Assembly (NCBI GenBank): GCA_034766995.1
Contig: CM068313.1
Coordinates: 20,751,512 to 20,815,511, forward strand
From: Acanthacorydalis orientalis
Taxonomy: Eukaryota; Arthropoda; Insecta; Megaloptera; Corydalidae
DNA length: 64,000 nucleotides
Direction: 5' to 3'
Positions within the stretch are counted from its first letter, which is position 1; each line of letters opens with the position of its first letter. Positions 52,941 through 64,000 of the stretch are shown here, piece after piece. The notes under the pieces are model-generated. The model did no database searches and was not told the origin of the DNA. It saw only the letters and a list, made by a program, of their open reading frames with translations. The position numbers and the translations under genes are program-made.

Positions 52941-53256
52941 GGAGAATGTAAAGGTGTCTTCGTTATTAGCGTTTTCCGTACACGTAAACGTTTTCTGGAG
53001 TGCGCGTTGACTTCTTGAAAATGTGTTTACATAATTAATTTGTGAAACTCACCAACTATTCGTGCGTTTTAAGATAACTTTCAAGCGGTATGTGTGATAG
53101 TTTCAAAAGTACATATGATACGAAAATGAACGTATGTTTTTCAAAGCATATAATTAAAAAAATAAAACATTTAAAAATGAGAAAAAATAAAAAAGATATT
53201 TCGAATGCAATTATTTGAAAAAATATATATTTATTGAATAATAGAATTGCACATGC

Positions 53257-53323
<67 letters not shown>

Positions 53324-53812
53324 CATATATACCGTATATCTAGACGTATAACACTGCCCTCAAATATAAAAAAATCATCAAAAAAATAGGGGCTCGTCTT
53401 ATACGACCAATACAAAAACAGAACTTTTAAAATAACACGAAGAATTTATTGTGCTTATATAGAAATTAAATTATTTATTTAAAAAAAGAGAACTTAAATT
53501 TTGGTATTAACATAATTTCATTAAATAATTCATTTTATATATTTTTTTAAACAAATACAGTATGTATCCATAGCTTCTAGATACAAGCCGTGCATGGCAG
53601 TATTTCAAAATAAGTGATTTTTCATTTTTGAAATTTTAAATCGAACCATGTAATCCCCCAAATTTTGATTTTCGACATAAAATTGCTTTATGACATGTGA
53701 AAGAAGTGTTTATTTAGGATCGTTTATACTACCGATATTTATTAAATGTATAAATTTTATCTTAAAATTTCGACCTCGTCTAATAAATAGGTCGCCTTAT
53801 ACGCTGAGATAT

Positions 53813-53859
<47 letters not shown>

Positions 53860-54216
53860 CAAGACAAATACTTCATTAATAATAAATAAGTTCGTGCACG
53901 TTATAATGTGAAAATTTATAATCTAAAATAATTATTTTAAAATTAGTATTTTTTGCTCTATTTAGAAAATTTACAAAATTGTGTATTACATATTTATTAT
54001 GTTGTTTATGACGAATAATGAAATAAAACTTCTATCTAATGAAATTAAAAAAAAATCCACAAATCGGAAAAATGGTGAATAAAAATTTTATAGATGTTGT
54101 GTGACAATGTCATTCGACATTGACAGTAATGGACATTTACCTACGTTTATTCGTGTCATTTGATTACGTATTCACAAAAAAATTCACAAACATATATGAA
54201 TGTGTGTATGAATGTT

Positions 54217-54255
<39 letters not shown>

Positions 54256-55030
54256 TCTTTGTATATAACGATGTTTATGATGTAGTTATCTTTTATGATT
54301 TTCAATGCATGTAGAAAGAATACAAAATTGAATCTATGTTCATTTAATTAAATGTTTTATTATCAATTATATATTGCTATGTACTCTTTTTGACTACTTT
54401 TTGTATGTAACCGAAATGAAGAATTATGTATATATTTCATGCTAGACGAAAACAAATGTAATATTTATAATTTAATTAGCTGTATCAAAGGATGTGTTTT
54501 ATTTTGTTAAATTTATAATAAGGAATCTTAATTAAATGTTTGATTTTCTCAAACAAAGAAAATACTTTTAAATAAACTGATACATAACACAAATAAATTT
54601 AATTTATTTATAAGTTATTTATAATTTCAAGTTTTGTAAATTAAATATTTTAAGATACTAAATTTTACTTAAAAATAGATTTCAAAATTTTGTCATAAAA
54701 TTTTCATTAGATGCTGGCATTTAAAATTAAGAAGTAACTTTAATAGATTTTTTTAAAAAAAAGCCATTGAAATTAAATGCAAACAAATAAAATGTTGTTT
54801 TTTTTTGTAATTTCAGATGATATTTTTTCTGAGTGATTATATATTTTTTATTTCTTTTCAATATTAAAAATAAAATTAAATCGTATTTAAATATTTAATT
54901 ATAATAATTATTTAAAAAATGTTTGTTCAAAAATCTAATTTTATATTGGAATATATTTTACGGAAGTTGACTTGTATGTGCTTTTAAATAAATAATTATA
55001 ATATAACAAAACAATACACACAAATATATG

Positions 55031-55095
<65 letters not shown>

Positions 55096-55871
55096 ACGTG
55101 TAGAAATTAATTGAAAACACATTCATCGAATTTCATATTATTGAAATAAATGAATTAATCAGAAATTTAATTTCGGAACACGAATTATTTAATACAAAAC
55201 TATAATTGATGTATGTGTAAGTCACATTTGATATTAAATTGAACATGGATTAAATGCAATTAAATATTTTATTTAAAGTTAATTAAATAAAAAAGTGTTG
55301 AATTTTATTTGCAACTCTTAAAATCGATGAATAGAAACACTTACAAAACTTCAGTAGAAAAGAATGTGTTTTTAACTTATATTGCTTGCGGGTTTCTAGT
55401 TTTGATAAAACTTTTAAGAGATTTTTTTATGAAAGTTTTAAATGCATTTTTTACACATCCATATTTCAAACATCTTGTCAAGCATAAGAATTTAAATCAT
55501 CAGAAGAATTTTTATGGACAAATACTATACAGGAACGTACAAATATACAATTTGATTTATATGTATATAAAATTATATATTTATGATAAAAATTATAATT
55601 GAAAAGACAATTATATAGAATTTAAAAAGGTGAAATCATACAAAAATAAGTTAATTAAATTTAAAAAATACGTTGCATTAGAAGAATCATAGCATACAAT
55701 ATTTAAGTTTTAATGCAATAAGCTTAAAAAAGTATTATTGAGCTTATTCCTTTGCTATAAAGCAACATTTTCTAAATAAGGTTCACAAATATATATCTCA
55801 AGACGCTTAGTTTTCGATCGAACATAAAACAGTTCCAGCCAAGCGAAAAATTTATTTGTAATTACAAGATA

Positions 55872-55914
<43 letters not shown>

Positions 55915-55937
55915 GGGACATAAAGAAATGTAATTAC

Positions 55938-56070
55938 CTTCTGCCGTAGTCACTAGAGACATATGCGATGGGTATTTTGCTACGAGACGTCGTATAACAT
56001 CTATTTGCTCTAAGGTAAGCTGAACTGCATCCAAGTATTGTGATGAACATGGAATATAAGCTGACCAAAA
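55938..56070 (-). CDS. Membrane dipeptidase (peptidase M19), internal exon 'A' (partial gene)
   Basis: This is a 133-nt internal exon read on the minus strand. It follows an acceptor (tttttcag) at 56071-56080 and ends at a GTAATT donor at 55932-55937. It encodes 44 codons plus one base, starting [11 protein letters not shown] and running through [11 protein letters not shown] to MSLVTTAE(G). This matches the family segment (G)QFWS.Y.PC......AV..TLEQ.D...R that follows the first metal motif in renal-type dipeptidases. Such enzymes are zinc ectoenzymes, usually GPI-anchored, that hydrolyse dipeptides and, in vertebrates, leukotriene D4. The Cys in YIPC is at the place of a conserved disulfide Cys of the family. 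A (TA)n tract lies 26 bp past the donor in the intron. The final base G joins exon B to make the Gly of AEGIERAH. No start codon belongs here, since the exon is internal. Confidence 0.9.
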
Positions 56071-56191
56071 CTGAAAAAAGACAATTTCAAATATTTATTT
56101 TAAAATTATTTTTCTGCTATTTGTGATATAAATGTACATTAAATAAAATGTGTTCATGAAAGTAAGAAAACACAATATATTTTCATGTATA

Positions 56192-56248
<57 letters not shown>

Positions 56249-57011
56249 TAGAATCTTTACAAATATATAACGTATCATATGAAATGCGTTTCAAGAGAAA
56301 ACAGACAAAGACAAGTCTGATCAAGTACATGTACTGAAATATAAAAGGTGTTAATTTTAAAAATATGGAAGAATGATGAAACTATTATTTATTATCTGTA
56401 TTTAAAAAAATATTTTTTTTTATAAATTTAGAAATAATATTCCTTATGTTTATTTTACTGGCATGTAATAATTTTATTTGATAATAATAAATTTGAATAA
56501 AAAGACGTGACTATTAAAATATACACAAAGTAAGTAGTTAATAGTAAATACAAAAATGTTTGTATATACAACATAATTGAATTCATTTAAAATATAAAGT
56601 AAATAGTATTAATCTCAATAATACACTTTTGAAAAATGCAATAATATATTAATTTTTCAGTAATGTTTCAAAATAATCTTCTTAACAACAATAAATCTAT
56701 AATTGTAGTTAGAATATTATTTTATTATTAATTTATAATATGCTCAGAATGAATGGAAAATATTTTTTAATATCCTTCTTTTTATTGTACTTTTCTATAT
56801 TCACGATTTTTGTAAAGAAAAAATACATTCGACCTTAAAAATATATTTATTAATGTTAAATGTTTCACTATATCTTTAGCACATACTGGTAAATAAGAAA
56901 AATATTATAAAAGTTATAAATAATTCAAAATGAAACAAGCATTAAAAAATAATTAAGAGTAGAACAAACTGAACATTCAAGTCAACAACTAAAAATTAAA
57001 ATAAATTCATA

Positions 57012-57075
<64 letters not shown>

Positions 57076-57388
57076 ATATCTATATATAAAGTAAAAAATG
57101 TTGAAAGTTATGTCTCATCATCCTTCATTTTCTCAAAGTCCTGAAGTCACAGTTTTACGATTAGTATGATAAATTATTATAACTCAAGTGTGGATGTAAC
57201 ACACGTTTTTTGGCTTACATATATTTTAGCCGGAAAGTTTTTTGTTCACAGTTAAACTTTGCAACGTTCTGCCCTTTATGTGACACACATCCTGTGTGAT
57301 GTCTACATTTGTTATTCATTTTTTTATTTCTTGGGGTAATGTATTTTCTATATGAATTTATATATATACATATATAGAAACATATACA

Positions 57389-57443
<55 letters not shown>

Positions 57444-58173
57444 ATACTTTAATTAAAATTATATTTATTTTCACATATGTAAGTTACAATTAAATACTAT
57501 GGCATTAAAAAGAAAATGTTATGATTAAAAACAGATATTTAAATAATTTACTTTACGGGAACGTAACTGACATTTATTAATTATTAGCAAAAATTGACAT
57601 TAATAATATATGTATTCTTGTATAAAATTGATCTAATTAATTAATGATTGATCACATCCAATAATAAATATATTTTGAAATTAAATGACATTTTCCAATT
57701 TTATTATTATATTAATGAATCAATAAATAAGTATAATAAATTAAATTTATACATCTAAAAATATATTTTGAGAAATTTCACGAAATTACTAATGAATAAA
57801 TTATTTTTTAATGCCATTTATTGTATAATAAAATAAACATGTTAACGTTAAATGACGCATAAATGAATAAATAAATTTTAGCTTTAAAGTTTAAAAATTT
57901 CGAAGAGTTATTACACTTTTTCTCGATTAAAAATGATTAACGATAAGTTAATAAAAATGTTAGTAATAATCTTAAAAAAAATATCAAACAAGTCTGGACT
58001 GAATGCATATACGTATTATAAATGTTAAATATTTCAAATATAAAGTGAGAATGGGATTCACTAAAATGATCAATTTTGTTTTTTTTTTTAACTCGACCTA
58101 ACATATTCACTCTTCCTCTCTCTCACACACACATATATATATATATAATTTTTATTCTTTTTTAAATCGATCT

Positions 58174-58203
58174 TACACACACGCACACACACACACACAC
58201 ACT

Positions 58204-58247
<44 letters not shown>
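58174..58247. repeat. Compound (CA)n(TA)n microsatellite
   Basis: CA units with one CG interruption to about 58202, then TTA, then TA units. A second CT/CA/TA tract (58116-58148) lies just before it. Confidence 0.93.
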
Positions 58248-58251
<4 letters not shown>

Positions 58252-58634
58252 ATATGAATACTAATAAAGTAAATATTTTAGACGTAATATAAACAGGGTA
58301 CTTGTGTACCTTTTATAAAAGTAATTTAACAAAATTGTATTATTTCTCATAATCGGTCTCGTGACATTCAACCCCTTTAATTAACATCACACATATGACG
58401 ATACAGTGGTGACGGGCATAACACTGTTTCAACTTGAAATCCCTTTGGACATTAATCTACATATCGTCCCTAATTAGACGAGAAAGCTTATTAATATCGT
58501 AATTTGCTGAATATAACTTAAAAAAAGCATATAAATGGAAATATTATGTCTTGATAGCCCTTATTGTCAAAATGTGTGCAAGACTACTGACTGGTGAATT
58601 TTTATTTTCGACCTTTATAATTTTAAGTCCATTA

Positions 58635-58689
<55 letters not shown>

Positions 58690-60179
58690 TGTTTCTATAT
58701 AGAAATATGCTTTGACTTTCAGCTGAATGAAAAATATTATTTTATTGAAATTTCTCCGATAAGTAAATAAATTTGAAATTTTAAGACAATTAAAAAATTA
58801 TTAAAAAGTAAATAAATATAAATAGGCATTTCAACTAGACCAATAAAAGAAAAATTGAACTGAACATTTATTTCGTCCATTATAAGATAAAGTTCAGAAA
58901 TGTCTTAAAGGATACACAAACATTTACATACGAGTACTCCAAACATTAAAAACGCAGAAAGATCATCTTTATATCTATTTTATAAGGAAATTAAAAAAAA
59001 ATCAATGAAAATTATTGGAATGTTTCAGTTAACTTTAAAATAATCAGCGTGATTTTTCTCATTGGTAATGTGATTATTTCATAAAAACACACATATTATT
59101 TGAATATATTGTAAATTTATTATTATTTTAAATAAAACAAAATATAAGTCATATCTAGAGAAAAAAAGGTATTTGTACTCCATTAATGAATCATATGCCC
59201 TCGATAATATTATCGTAGATTAAAATTTGATAGTAAATATAATATATAACAGGAACTAATTAATTTATTAAGCATCATCTCTTAATTATACAAATCTATA
59301 CAATTAGAAAACTTTTATAGACTCCTTAAAATTTTTGGGCAATTACAATTGAGTACTTTGAATTGGACACACACATTATATACATACATATATTTTTCTA
59401 TATATATATATATAATATATTTGTACCGTTAGCTTTAAATAACTGTTTGTTTTAGATAAAAGAGATTTTCATATTATTAATACAACAAAGACAATAATAA
59501 CAAAGCACATTAAAAGCTTAAAATCAGTACTAAATTTTCTCTAACTGATCATGTAAGACTTGATATAATTTAAAAAGATTTTTATCACTTATTCAATGAA
59601 AATGTACAAAAGATTTTTAGTATTAATCAATAGATTAAAAATTAATTATAGATATTATTGATAAAAAACTTGAATAGTGAAAGTAATGTAAGGAAAATAT
59701 ATCATTAATATGAATACTTTTCGAATAAAATATTGATAAGGTTTATTTAGCATATATGTAATTTTTATTCAGTAAATTATTGATTATTTTATTTAACTAC
59801 CTTATGTTTGAATCACCGTTCTCTGCGAATGTTTCATGAAATGATGACTAATCGGCGTACGAATTAATTTCGTTTTCAAGGTTTTAATAAAATCATTAAT
59901 CTGTAAATTACAATTTTCCTTATTTTCAATCAAATAATGTAATGTTCATATCTTGAAATATACATTTTTTTTATATTGACTAATATTATACATTCGGATA
60001 TTTAACATATTATCGAGATAAACTATGGAGTTTTAAGTTATAATAACACAAAAATGTATCTACAAAAAAAAACATAGATAGGTATATGATTATGAACAAA
60101 TAGAAGTGAAATTTGAAATAAAAAGGATTAAACTACACTAATTAATGTCATAAATTTATTTTCCTAATTATATATTTAA

Positions 60180-60241
<62 letters not shown>
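60180..60241. repeat. Compound (CA)n(TA)n microsatellite
   Basis: About thirteen CA units pass directly into about eighteen TA units. Confidence 0.95.
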
Positions 60242-60244
<3 letters not shown>

Positions 60245-61875
60245 TATGTTAAAAATATAGACAAAATTAATCTTAAATATTTTTAAATGCCATATTTTTG
60301 TATTTACGGGTATATTTCGAGAAAAATACAATTTAAATAATAAATAGATAACTTATCAAAATTTATCTAATATATGTCTTTATTTATTTTGTTAAAATTT
60401 CGCCAAGGAATATTCAGATTTATTTTATATAAAAAATAGACTTTAGTTACAGAAATTGTAAACATAATTTTAATCACGGGATCTATTTTTATGTTAAAAT
60501 ATAAGCAATTAATTTATTACATTCACAGAAGGTAGATTATATTTAGTAATTTTACTTTTTTGCGAATTGGAATTAATAACTTTTTTTGAAATAAAAAATT
60601 AATACTAATAAGCATATTAAACACGTTTAGTATATTTTTAAATAAATAAATAATATATATATATATATAATACTTATTTGTCTAATGTAGTTACTAAATT
60701 GCTAGAAACGTGCTACGAAATTGACCTTTATCAAGACTGTTAAATTTTCGACACCCATCTTTGATGTGACAGTTTATTGAGTATTGTAACGGTAGCTACA
60801 TTTCTTTTCATTTATATTGTTCTGCCGAGATAAAGAATAAACCTGTCTATTGTAAGAAATGAAATAGAAATTCAATTCATTTAATAGTAAGAATCAGTGT
60901 ATCGACAAGTAATTTGTATTATTGAAACATGGACCATTGTCAACCAGTTGATACATTACTTTTAGTAACAGAGAAAAGATATATCAATATTATTTATTAC
61001 AAAATTTCAATAAAAAAGTAAATTTATCTTAGGTATATTTAAAATAATTAAATTGTTAGACTTTACAGTACTAGTGATTTGTATATAAAATTGATCAGTT
61101 AATTTTATTTAAATCAATATGCCCTAAGACTGCTCTTAAAGTTTTAGTAACTTATAATATCTTTTAGACCTAGAATATATTAGTCATAACGGTCGCATTA
61201 AAACTTTCATTTTGTGAAGTTATCAGACTTAATTAAGTGAGTAAATACAGAAATTACAAAATAAGCTTTGTCACGGAATACAAAGACAGTATTAATTACT
61301 GAACGAAAATGGAAAATATTATTGTTTTATACAATACGTTACGAACTTCAATGAAGCCAGTATGCATATATGAAATGATCTTTACTGAATTGTTAATATA
61401 TTTTATTAATGTTTTTGTATAAAAGTTTCATAAATACTAAAATATCCATAAAATAATAACATTTGTAATAACCATCATATCATAAAATAAATATTGTTTG
61501 AATTTAAAATGATACAGACACATTTCAATAAAAACTGAAAAATATATGGCATTCTCGTATTCAAAATGTAAAATATATATTTAATAAGAGACCTTGTTTG
61601 TGAATATTTATCGAATAGTGAGTACGTATGTAAATTTCAATAAATTATACATTAAAATTTAATTAATCAACGTATTTTTATTTAAAAAAAGTTGTCAAAA
61701 CAACTGAAATGGCTTTGAATAACATTAAAATAATTAAAAATATCAGTTTAAATGTCAAAAAGTTATGACCTAATTTAATAAACATTAAGTGAATTACTGT
61801 TTTAAGAATCATTAGTAAATAACAAATTAAAAATTATTCAAAACATAATTAACAAATAATTATATATATTTATAA

Positions 61876-61925
<50 letters not shown>

Positions 61926-62344
61926 TAGTGTATTGATCTGCTGTGAAAGCTTTTTAAAGTTACTGACTTAAAAATTATTATTTACTAGAATAAATTATTT
62001 CATTTCAATTTATTTTGTAAATTAGTAGCATTTTAAAACGAACACATTTTAAAAATTTAAAGATTAATTATTTTACAAGGATTTTTTACAATTTTTATCT
62101 ATACAAGATTCTATATAATACTTTTAATATTTTTTTAAGAAACGAAATTTAACAGTTTACTATGAAAATACAATTATTCCAAAAATATTTAGAAAATCAG
62201 GTGAAATTAATTAAGAATAAATTTACATTTGCAAAAATATTATACGAGTTCTGGAGAAGACAAGAAATAATTTTAAAATCGAAAATTATTAGGTTTTAAA
62301 TGTTTAGTTGTCATTTCGGAACAAAATAGAAAGTTAAAATCATT

Positions 62345-62399
<55 letters not shown>

Positions 62400-62592
62400 G
62401 TATGTATATATATGTAAGAAGAAAGAATGTTTTTATGCAATATATACATCCTTTGATGATTAATAAATTCCGAGTTTGATATTTTATTGTATGCTAATAA
62501 ATAAATTATATAAAACTAATGTGTAGACATTAAAAATACGAACACATTTTTTAGATTCCTATGTACAAACATACATCTACATACATATATAT

Positions 62593-62637
<45 letters not shown>

Positions 62638-63032
62638 CGTGTGTGTGTGTAATTTATACGAGAAATACGTATGTATGCAAATTTGTATATGTATTTAAAA
62701 TAAAAATATTGAATTTTACGATAAAGATATGCATAATTGAGATATAATCTGAATATTCAAATGTAACTAATGTTTACAAAGTTTGAATCTTGACAAATAC
62801 AAGTTAATATAAGTTTCATTCATGTCACGTATATGGCCTATTTCATGAACAATATTACGACAGTGTAAAGTAACAAAGTTTGTTAACTTCATTACCCAAA
62901 GGATACAGATGCACATGCAATTAATATGCAAAGAAAGACTCAGAAGTATCTCTATTAATATTTTTATATGAGTTTAACTTTTCTGAACATTTAATAAGTT
63001 TTACAAATTATTTTTTTCAAAGTTTATATACA

Positions 63033-63099
<67 letters not shown>

Positions 63100-63717
63100 A
63101 GAGATAAAGAGACAAACATACGTTATATATCATTAGTCATACTTAAAAAATATTGATTCAGTTGATTCAAATAAAAAAGCACTATTAAACGTGTAAATGA
63201 AATCTGTAAACAGACAAATACATATCAAGTTTATATTAAAGTAAATTTAATGTAATTTGTTAATAAAATAGTCATTAATATATAATCAGACAGTTATACC
63301 AAATAACCTCTAAATAAATAATATATATTCAAAGATGTTTTCAAAGTAAAATTAAATACACAGATAAAAAGGCACAAAGTTACTAAAAATGCTAGAAAAT
63401 TAGTATAAAATAATATACAAATAAATAATAATAATAAAGCAAACAAAAATCAGCAAAATATTAAGAGAATCAAAGAAAAGAATAAATTCTACTCTTGTGT
63501 AAGAAATGATTCATTTGTTAAATTGAATTTAACAACAGTGAAAAAAATATAATAGAGAAAAACTGAAGATTTTTGAATGTCTTAAATCAATTATACAGCA
63601 TAAGACAAAAAACCTTCCGAATTTCACTTAGGCAATGGATTCGGCGCCAGTGAAGCGAGACGGGGTGTAGTGAGGACTTCCAAAAGCATGTGCTTATTAC
63701 TACTTTCAGTTGCTGTC

Positions 63718-64000
63718 ATGGGTTGGATGGGTGTGCATCGTGCGTTCGTTATTGAGTCATTGATTCGAAACAACGAATCTGCGATCGTTACGCAGAGAGC
63801 TTTTCGAATCCACTTCGGACTCGGTTGAAATGCTGCTATTCCGAACCAAAAATCATAAAGCTATGGGATGCAAATTTCAGGGTCACTGGTTTGACGTTAA
63901 AACGAAAACCACCTGAAAGACCATGAAGCGTTTGGACGCCAGAAAATGTCAACCCTGCAAGACTCTAATGTGCAAACTCAAAAGTTCAACCCGCAAACAT
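63718..64000 (+). pseudogene. Transposon-derived DUF4817-type N-terminal domain, decayed, runs off the window
   Basis: The frame starts at ATG 63718 and reads MGVHRAFVIESLIRNNESAI then VTQRAFRIHFGLG. A TGA follows at 63826, after which NAAIPNQKS continues. After a one-base loss comes KLWDANFRVTGLTLKRKPPE, then RP, TGA (63924-63926) and SVWTPENVN. A further shift gives KSSTRKH at the edge. This matches the helix-turn-helix N-terminus (FRIHFG, then NFR.TG, then RTPENV) that is common in insect transposon proteins annotated DUF4817. The catalytic part would lie to the right. Sequence from about 63620 to 63717 may be its leader. Two stops sit where relatives have Arg. Confidence 0.75.

Larger units (their letters stand above)
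43645..55937 (-). other. Dipeptidase intron A-B (12,293 bp) and its contents
   Basis: GT-AG intron between exons A and B. It contains a piggyBac-like MITE (43993-44234), a hairpin (44967-45016), an inverted repeat (46309-46370), a full-length decayed mariner (47162-48448), a deleted mariner (51083-51702) and a DDE transposase scrap (52796-52940). The main (TA)n tracts are at 43817-43881, 44870-44914, 45129-45185, 50030-50055, 50411-50468, 53257-53331, 53816-53854, 54220-54251, 55031-55095 and 55874-55911. Stretches 46130-46460 and 48790-49260 are richer in G+C than their surroundings but match nothing I know. No other exon was recognised. Confidence 0.85.
56071..63615. other. A+T-rich stretch upstream of dipeptidase exon A, no exon seen
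   Basis: Presumably intron of the dipeptidase gene. No HxD-motif or signal-peptide exon was recognised. TA tracts at 56195-56240, 57392-57440, 59398-59414, 60654-60669, 61880-61921 and 63035-63096. Compound CA/TA or TA/TG tracts at 57017-57074, 58116-58148, 58174-58247, 58635-58685, 60180-60241, 62345-62414 and 62585-62650. A patch at 57110-57310 is slightly richer in G+C and unexplained. Confidence 0.6.

Noticed and set aside
52742..52951. Plus-strand open frame of 69 codons
   Set aside because: It is the antisense shadow of the DDE transposase fragment on the minus strand.
1..64000. CRISPR array, bacterial operon, rRNA or phage system
   Set aside because: No regularly spaced repeats, Shine-Dalgarno/ORF series or rRNA sequence; splice signals and repeats show nuclear eukaryotic DNA.

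Overview
The window is very A+T-rich eukaryotic DNA, roughly four-fifths A+T by eye. It has spliceosomal exons, long introns, dozens of (TA)n microsatellites and decayed DNA transposons of the kinds common in insects (mariner, Helitron, piggyBac-like, and an element with an N-terminal domain of the DUF4817 type). An arthropod, most probably an insect, is the best reading. I cannot name the species.

One host gene is clearly recognisable, on the minus strand. Three consecutive exons (55938-56070, 43494-43644, 34733-34802) join in frame to 118 residues from the middle of a membrane dipeptidase (peptidase family M19, renal dipeptidase-like). They carry the GVEGGH zinc-ligand motif and the LTHTCNTPW substrate-site motif. 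The two introns are 12,293 and 8,691 bp. I could find neither the N-terminal exons (HxD motif, signal peptide) nor the C-terminal exons in the window.

Transposon content: five copies of a short (about 520-620 bp) mariner derivative all share one internal deletion, which leaves the DNA-binding half of the transposase and removes the catalytic half (10943-11518, 19208-19732, 23017-23542, 42360-42930, 51083-51702). There is also a near full-length decayed mariner (47162-48448), the catalytic half of a second mariner lineage (23640-24225), the 3' end of a Helitron with part of its helicase (36787-37556), a short piggyBac-like MITE (43993-44234), and two pieces that look like DUF4817-type elements (52796-52940 and 63718-64000). 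Most of these sit inside the dipeptidase introns.

Other structure: a 37-bp inverted repeat flanks a (TA)n tract at 33001-33138, a 34-bp palindrome lies at 7139-7172, and a CpG-dense island at about 16560-18130 contains an unrecognised coding-like open frame. At the left edge, 1358-1960 holds two possible plus-strand exons. The long stretches between these items are A+T-rich, low-complexity DNA in which I see no gene. I found no tRNA, rRNA, CRISPR array or bacterial-type operon. Nothing here amounts to a clear new biological system; the shared-deletion mariner family and the palindromic elements are the best leads.
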